This document shows, piece by piece, positions 58,401-64,000 of a stretch of DNA of 64,000 bases. Every line of letters begins with the position of its first letter. Positions within the stretch are counted from its first letter, which is position 1. The position numbers were made by a program, and so were the translations under genes. The notes below the pieces were generated by a model that did no database searches, was not told the origin of the DNA, and was given only the letters and a program-made list of their open reading frames with translations. The DNA is taken from contig NW_012236531.1 of NCBI RefSeq assembly GCF_000787575.1, positions 829,396-893,395 of the forward strand, read 5' to 3'. The DNA is from Acytostelium subglobosum LB1. Taxonomy: Eukaryota; Evosea; Eumycetozoa; Acytosteliales; Acytosteliaceae.

Positions 58401-61400
58401 CAAGCATGGTGCATCCATTCTCCAACCTGTCGCATTTGATCGAGTTGCTCGAGAACACATTCGACGTCATCCTGCGTGACCGTCTGATCTTGTTCATACG
58501 CAGTCTGCTGCTGGTCAAGACCAACGCCAAGATCTTCATTGACAACAAGGGTATCTACCGTCTGCTGGAGCTTATCACTCTGGTGCACACTCATTACACC
58601 TACGGCGAGGAGGGACGTCTGCTCCAGGAGTGGTACTACGCCGTCGAGGCCTCGTCCTCGGGCGACGCAGGTGGCGCCGCCAACACCGCACAGCGCGTCG
58701 GCCCCGTCTCTAGGACAGAGCTGCTCGAGCTGTACAACACAAAGAAGATCAACAAGTCTACGAGATGCTGGGCACAGGGCAGCGAGAAGTGGAAGCCTCT
58801 GCAGGCGATCCCCGAGCTGAGATGGACCATCATGAACGGCTCCACCCACGGCAACGTCGGTGGCGTCCTGCCAAAGGCCGAGCTGGGCAGCGTCATCCTT
58901 GACGTCATGAACGCTCTCTGCAGCTTCCGTCCCACAAGACATCCAACTACAGGAGCCGTCGTTCGTCCATTGCCACGCGTCAAGCGTATCATTTGTGAGC
59001 CACTCAACCTGCCACGTGTCGTGCAAGTGTTGCTGGCCGGTCAGGACATGCTCGTCGAGAAGACCTGTCTGCTGCTCGAGTCCATCCTGCAGGACAACGC
59101 CGTGTTCACCTCGAAGTTCTATCTCACTGGTGCGTTCTTCTTCATGATGCTCTACCCCAACTCCAACATCATGCCAATGGTCAAGCTGCTGCAGATCATC
59201 CACAACAAGCAGCACCTTATCACCGAGGAGGCCACACGTCACTCGATCCTCTACCCTCTGTTGCCCGAGGCGCTCATCTGCTACCTCGACAACTACACGC
59301 CAGAGAACTTTGCCACAAAGTTCCTGAGCGACAACGACGATCCCGAGACCATCTGGAACAGCAAGATGAGGAAGCTGATGCGCGAGAAGATCGAGCTCCA
59401 CTTGGCCAGTCTTCCACAGCGTCTGCACTCCAACACGACCACCATCTACGAGTACGTGCCCATCCCCAAGATTGTATACGAGGAGCTCGAGGGAGAGCTG
59501 TTCTGCCACTCCTTCTACCTGTCTCGTCTGTGCGACACCAAGCGCTTCCCCAACTGGCCCATCAAGCAGCCACTGGAGCTGTTCAAGAGCGTGCTGTTGG
59601 TGTGGGCCGACGAGTCGGTCAAGGCACCCCAGGTCATGTCCGTCAACGAGGCTCTGGAGATCCTCCAGCTCAAGCCAAACAAGGACAAGGCCACCGGAGG
59701 CAAGGCTCACAACTACAAAGACGATGAGATCCGTAAGGCATACTACAAGCTGGCCGCCAAGTACCATCCGGACAAGAACCCTGATGGACGTGACATGTTT
59801 GAGAAGATCCAACAGGCATACGAGCTGCTGTCCACCGTCAACAACATCGACAACGAGCGTGGCAGTGACAAGAAGATCTCGCTGATCCTCCTGACCCAGG
59901 TCATCCTGTACACTCGTTTCCTCGATCAGTTCCGTCCATTCAAGTACCCTGCATACACTCAACTGTGGAAGCTGATCACCGAGCTCATGAACAACATGAA
60001 GTCATTCGACAGCACCAACAAGACTCCACTGATCTCGCCAGCCACCCATTTGCTCTACCTCACCGTCGAGGCTTCGCCACTCAACTCCGAGGAGATCACG
60101 CGCAACAACGGTGTGCCAATCATTGGCAAGTGCTTTGGCATGGCAACCACGCTCATCTTTGAGAAGCTGGAGATGTCCACCCTCATCATCCAGACCACGC
60201 CAATCTCGCCAACCTTCTCTGGCAAGCAGATCAAGGGAGACATCCCAGAGCCAGTACCCCTCAACAATGGCAACGGCGGTTCCGACCCCAGCAGGTCGCC
60301 CAAGTCCGACGAGGACAGGAAGGCTGCCGCCCAGCAGTCCACCGCGCTCATCACGATCCCAACGTCCAAGTTCAACATCAACGACAACTCGGGCGAGTGC
60401 GACGTTCCAGGTGAGGTCGCCGCTTCATTGCTGCGCACCGTCGGTGTCATGGCCAAGTTCCCAGGCTCACGTGCTCAATTGTTTGCCAACAACGCCACGC
60501 TCAAGATCACAGAGAACATTTGCAAGTGTCTCTACCTGTCCTACAGCCATCCCCACATTGTCACATACGCCCTGGAGGCCATCTACCAGTACTCTCGCGT
60601 GGATGACGAGCTCCAGGAGTGCATGATCGCCGCTGGAGTCGTGTGGCATTTGCTCAGACTGCTGTTTGGCTACGATCATACGTTGGTCAACAGCGGAGTC
60701 GAGGTCAACCTGGATTCCAACCGTATCATGATCTCCAACTTGCACGCCAGAATGTCGCTACGCGCCCTGCGTCGTTTCGCTGGCATCAAGAGCGAGGAAG
60801 ATATCGAAGGATACACCGAGCCCTCTGACAAGCCCGTCGAGGAGAAGAAGCCAGTGATTGTGCAGCCATCTGGTCCAATCGCCATGCCCGTCGCCGATCC
60901 AAACATCCTGACCATCACTGGCCCAGCTGCCCCAACCCCTGCTCCAGCACAGCCAGCCACCTCCCCACAACAGGCACAGCAAGCATCCCCACCAACTGCC
61001 TCGCCAGCATCGCCAGCCAGCCCACAGTCGACCAGCACAAGCTTGGCCCTCCCAGCAAAGACCATCCCCAAGCCATCACAGTTTGCCGCCTCTGCCTCCA
61101 AGAAGCCAGCCGTCGACGTGCAGGCTTTCCTCGACACACCAGAGACTGAGGCCAACAAGAAGGTCAAGGCTGTGATCAACGCATTCTTGACTCCACACAT
61201 TATTGTCCGTCTAAAGATGCCAATTGGAACCATTCCAAGCAAGCACTACCACAAGTTGCTCACAGAGCTCAACACCAAGCACGAGACTGCTGCCTTTATC
61301 TGGAACAACTCCACTCTGAACGATCTCATGGAGTACCTCAACAAGAAGCTGGAGGAGATGCACAGGAACCCAACAGCCGTCGACCCATACTCAGTTGTCG

Positions 61401-63130
61401 GCTTCTCCTACAAGTCGTTGTCCAACGAGCTCAAGGTCGGCGAGTACTACCTGCGTGTGTACAATGCCTCGCCCTCTGCACCAACCAACTCCACCACACC
61501 AATTGGCGAGCTCTTTGTGCATCTGGTCGACTTCTTGGCCAACGAGCGCAACACCAACGAGGTGCCAGCGAGAAACCCAGACCAGAAGTTATGGGACATC
61601 TATATATACAAGATATCAATGGCGTTGGAGGCCCTGCGCAACGTCATCCAGTACGGCAAGGTGTCGCCCACCAACCTGAACACCAACAACAGAATGAGAT
61701 TGCTGTTCCAATTCCTGCGCCACGAGGACAACCTCAAGATCCAGAAGCTGGCCCTCGAGGTCCTGTTGCAAGCAACCACCAACATGGAGTGCATCAACAA
61801 CGTCTCAACTGCCGGCGCCGAGAAGGAAGGCAACCTGCTACCATACCTGCTGCAGATGCTCACTAAGCCAAAGGCAGAGACCCTGGAGCTGTTGCTCAAG
61901 ATCATCTACTGTCTGGTCGCAATGCCCCAGCATGTCATCGACACAATCAACCACTGTGGTATGCTCTACCTGCTGGATATCTTCTCCAACAATCAGATTC
62001 AGCTCGAGTCCAGAGTCAAGGCCTGCGCCGTCCTGGGCAGAATGGTCGTGGACAAGGTGCACGGACCCAAGGTATCGCTGCTATTGAGCAAGTTCATGCC
62101 ACCGGTGTTCACATCGACTATGGGCGAGGACCCACAGCAGACCGTAATGGTGTTTGACGCCGACCACGAGAACCCCGAGCTCATCTGGAACAACAACACC
62201 AGAGCACAGTTCCGCGACGTGATCCAGAACCTCGAGAAGCAGTACTTCAGTCTGCTGGTCAGCACTGGCACGTTCAACAACCAATGGAAGATCTCAGACG
62301 ACTTCTCGATCAGTTACGAGATGGGCGAACAGGAGCTGTTCATTGGAGGTGTATACATAACTCTGTTCCTCAAACAACCCGGATGGTCGCTCCGCAACCC
62401 AAGGAAGTTCCTGCTAGAGGTGTTCGACCTGCTGATCAAGCTGGCAGGCAGCGGCAATGGCAACGACCCCAAGATCCAGAGTCTGTCACTGGCCATCATC
62501 TCGCTGTTCCAGCATCACAACGTCATCTCTGATCAGTTGCCCTCGACCGGATACATTGAGAAGATCCTCCCACTTCTTGGCCATCCAACAGCCCAGATTC
62601 GTTCGTTAATGATCAACATCATCCACTCGATGGGCGACAGCCAGGTGTGTGTGGACCATCTGTCTAAGGTAGGCTCGCTCTGGAGCAACATGTCTCGCAT
62701 CATCACTCTGCCCAACGACAACCTGGCCCTGACAGCCGAGTGCATTGGCAAGCTGCTCAAGCTGAACCGCTGTGAGAAGACATGTCTCGTCGAGCAGGCC
62801 ACCCGCAGCGACTTTATCAACAGCTCACTCAAGCTTTTGGAGAGAGGCAAGGGCATCTCGCCAGCCACCCAGGCCATCGTTGTAAACTATCTCAAGGTGT
62901 TCGAGGGAGATATGGTCCACGGACCAATGATCACCGCCATTCTAGAAAAGTCAGACCTGTGGTCGTCGTACGCGCTGCAGAGCCACGACCTCTTTATCAC
63001 CGGTCCAGCATCTGGTCCGGCTGGACTACTCACCGCTGGCACCAGTACCTCTGTTGGCCTGCTCACTGCCACCGCCTACAACTCAGCCAGTACCACTGGA
63101 AAGAGAGATGAACCACCTCCTCTTTTGTAA
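55468..63130 (+). CDS. DNAJC13 / RME-8 endosomal Hsc70 co-chaperone
   Basis: Very large early-endosome protein that recruits Hsc70 to regulate clathrin and retromer/WASH function. Exons 55468-56408, 56492-56765, 56852-63130; 2497 residues, in the normal range. The N-terminal region has PH-like folds ([18 protein letters not shown]). Four IWN repeats are visible: [65 protein letters not shown]_2-like domain ([20 protein letters not shown]) precedes the second IWN. The J domain follows it with [20 protein letters not shown], including the HPD triad. Armadillo-like helices fill the rest, broken by an Ala/Pro/Gln linker (about 60930-61080). Codon use is highly biased, which produces long spurious antisense frames. 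The last exon alone encodes over 2000 residues. Confidence 0.97.
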
Positions 63131-63281
63131 TAGCATCATCAACAGCCAGCCCCGACGCACAGTATTGTTTTCCAACTCTATACATATATATCAATAACAA
63201 GAATACTCCTCTCACTCATTCCCAATGGATACTTCTGTCCACATATGTTTGGACTGGTCTACTTGCTTACTTTATGATCAT

Positions 63282-64000
63282 TTAGTCTACGAATACTGTT
63301 GTGTTCTTAACAATCCTGCCTTCAAAGTTGTCAGACAATATTAATGAGTAGTCGTCATCCATGACTCGCAGGTACATAATATGATCTTCGAGCCAACTAC
63401 AAAGGAAGGCATAGTGTTGGACTTGTGGATGTCTACCAACATGCTCTTTGATGGTTGCCGATGTGGCCCTTGTTAAATACATTACTATATGGATGTTGAC
63501 ATTACTAAAGTCCAACAGATCATGACAGTATGGAGCGTCGCTCTGGGACTTGATGTTCTTTCTAGAGTTCACGAATTTAAACTTCAATGTCTGTAGACTG
63601 GCTGGGAACATATTTCTTGCCAATGGCTGTACATAATTGCAGGACAATGTCAAGCAAGTGAGTGATGGTAATAGATTGGCCAAAGACAAGGGTTGGTTGA
63701 ATTGGCCAGTGAAGATGAGGTCGCTTAGGGAGGGTAGCAAGCCTGGGTTGAATGTAGATATGAATTGATTGCCAAATGATAGTTTCGTAAGAGACCTTGG
63801 CAGTATGCCTGGCTCCACAGGATGATTGAAATCTGATCCAAAGGTCAGTCTTTGGAGCGAAGATGGCAGTGTATCAATTGTCAATGGCCTGGCGAAACCT
63901 CCAAAGGACAATCTGGTGATGCTGGATGGGAGTGGCACCTCGATGTCACATTTGAAATCACGTCCAAGTATTAAATGATCAAGTGTACTTGGTAGTATAC
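63282..64000 (-). CDS. FNIP-repeat protein, partial (runs off the right edge)
   Basis: The frame is open to the end of the window, so the N-terminus is missing. Repeats of about 20-22 residues follow the FNIP pattern: LPSSLQRLTFGSDFNHP, LPRSLTKLSFGNQF, LPSLSDLIFTGQFNQP, with at least six in the visible part. A non-repeat C-terminal region of about 90 residues follows (SNVNIHIVMYLTRATSATIK). FNIP proteins form a large dictyostelid family, often with an F-box or coiled-coil start, of unknown function. The gene converges on DNAJC13, 151 bases apart. Confidence 0.85.
   Translation of the reverse strand, partial: ILPSTLDHLILGRDFKCDIEVPLPSSITRLSFGGFARPLTIDTLPSSLQRLTFGSDFNHPVEPGILPRSLTKLSFGNQFISTFNPGLLPSLSDLIFTGQFNQPLSLANLLPSLTCLTLSCNYVQPLARNMFPASLQTLKFKFVNSRKNIKSQSDAPYCHDLLDFSNVNIHIVMYLTRATSATIKEHVGRHPQVQHYAFLCSWLEDHIMYLRVMDDDYSLILSDNFEGRIVKNTTVFVD

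Noticed and set aside
58349-59962. 537-codon open frame antisense to DNAJC13
   Set aside because: It arises from the strong codon bias of the sense gene; the composition is unnatural (Leu/Val/Asp/Gln-rich) and no domain is recognisable.

Overview
The window is nuclear DNA from a dictyostelid social amoeba. Evidence: a polyubiquitin gene made of head-to-tail ubiquitin units, long poly-Asn and poly-Gln tracts, short AT-rich GT-AG introns, a hybrid histidine kinase, a glycine-rich hssA-type small gene and an FNIP-repeat gene. The exons are clearly richer in G and C than those of Dictyostelium discoideum or D. purpureum, and introns are crowded with the tetranucleotide CAAT. I infer a species outside that clade (Cavenderia, Heterostelium, Tieghemostelium or Acytostelium type), without certainty. 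No virus-like element, transposon, CRISPR array, tRNA or rRNA was recognised. Two unresolved bases (371 and 5587) and several one-base frame breaks suggest draft-quality sequence in repetitive DNA.

Layout, 0-16 kb: polyubiquitin (+), a choline-transporter-like membrane protein (+), a Q/N-rich Nudix hydrolase (-), a NIPSNAP protein (+), an F-box-like LRR protein (-), MYCBP (-), MAD2L1BP/p31comet (-), the 26S proteasome ATPase Rpt3 (-), RAB5IF (+), a coiled-coil protein (+) and a Pho80-type cyclin (-). From 16 to 20.8 kb lies a gene-free stretch that probably holds control DNA for the cyclin and the divergent histidine kinase.

20.8-42 kb: hybrid histidine kinase (+), hssA-like gene (+), GEMIN2 (-), a secreted parallel-beta-helix protein with an EGF tail (+), NOC1/CEBPZ (+), a poorly resolved interval, TRAF7 (+), a poly-Asn protein (-), a TALE homeobox protein (-), SECIS-binding protein 2 (+) and TRIP13/Pch2 (-).

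42-64 kb: eIF3c (+), a MUS81 nuclease with extra SAM and SWIM domains (+), an OSBP-related protein (+), a small membrane protein (-), a degenerate RNase II/RNB-like mitochondrial protein (+), the very large endosomal co-chaperone DNAJC13/RME-8 (+) and a partial FNIP-repeat protein (-) running off the right end.

Most genes are housekeeping and are not arranged as operons. Two functional links stand out. TRIP13 and its adaptor p31comet, which together remodel HORMA proteins such as Mad2, are both here about 30 kb apart. Ubiquitin, the proteasome ATPase and TRAF7 belong to the same protein-turnover system. Exon structures below were rebuilt by hand from reading frame, splice sites and family conservation.
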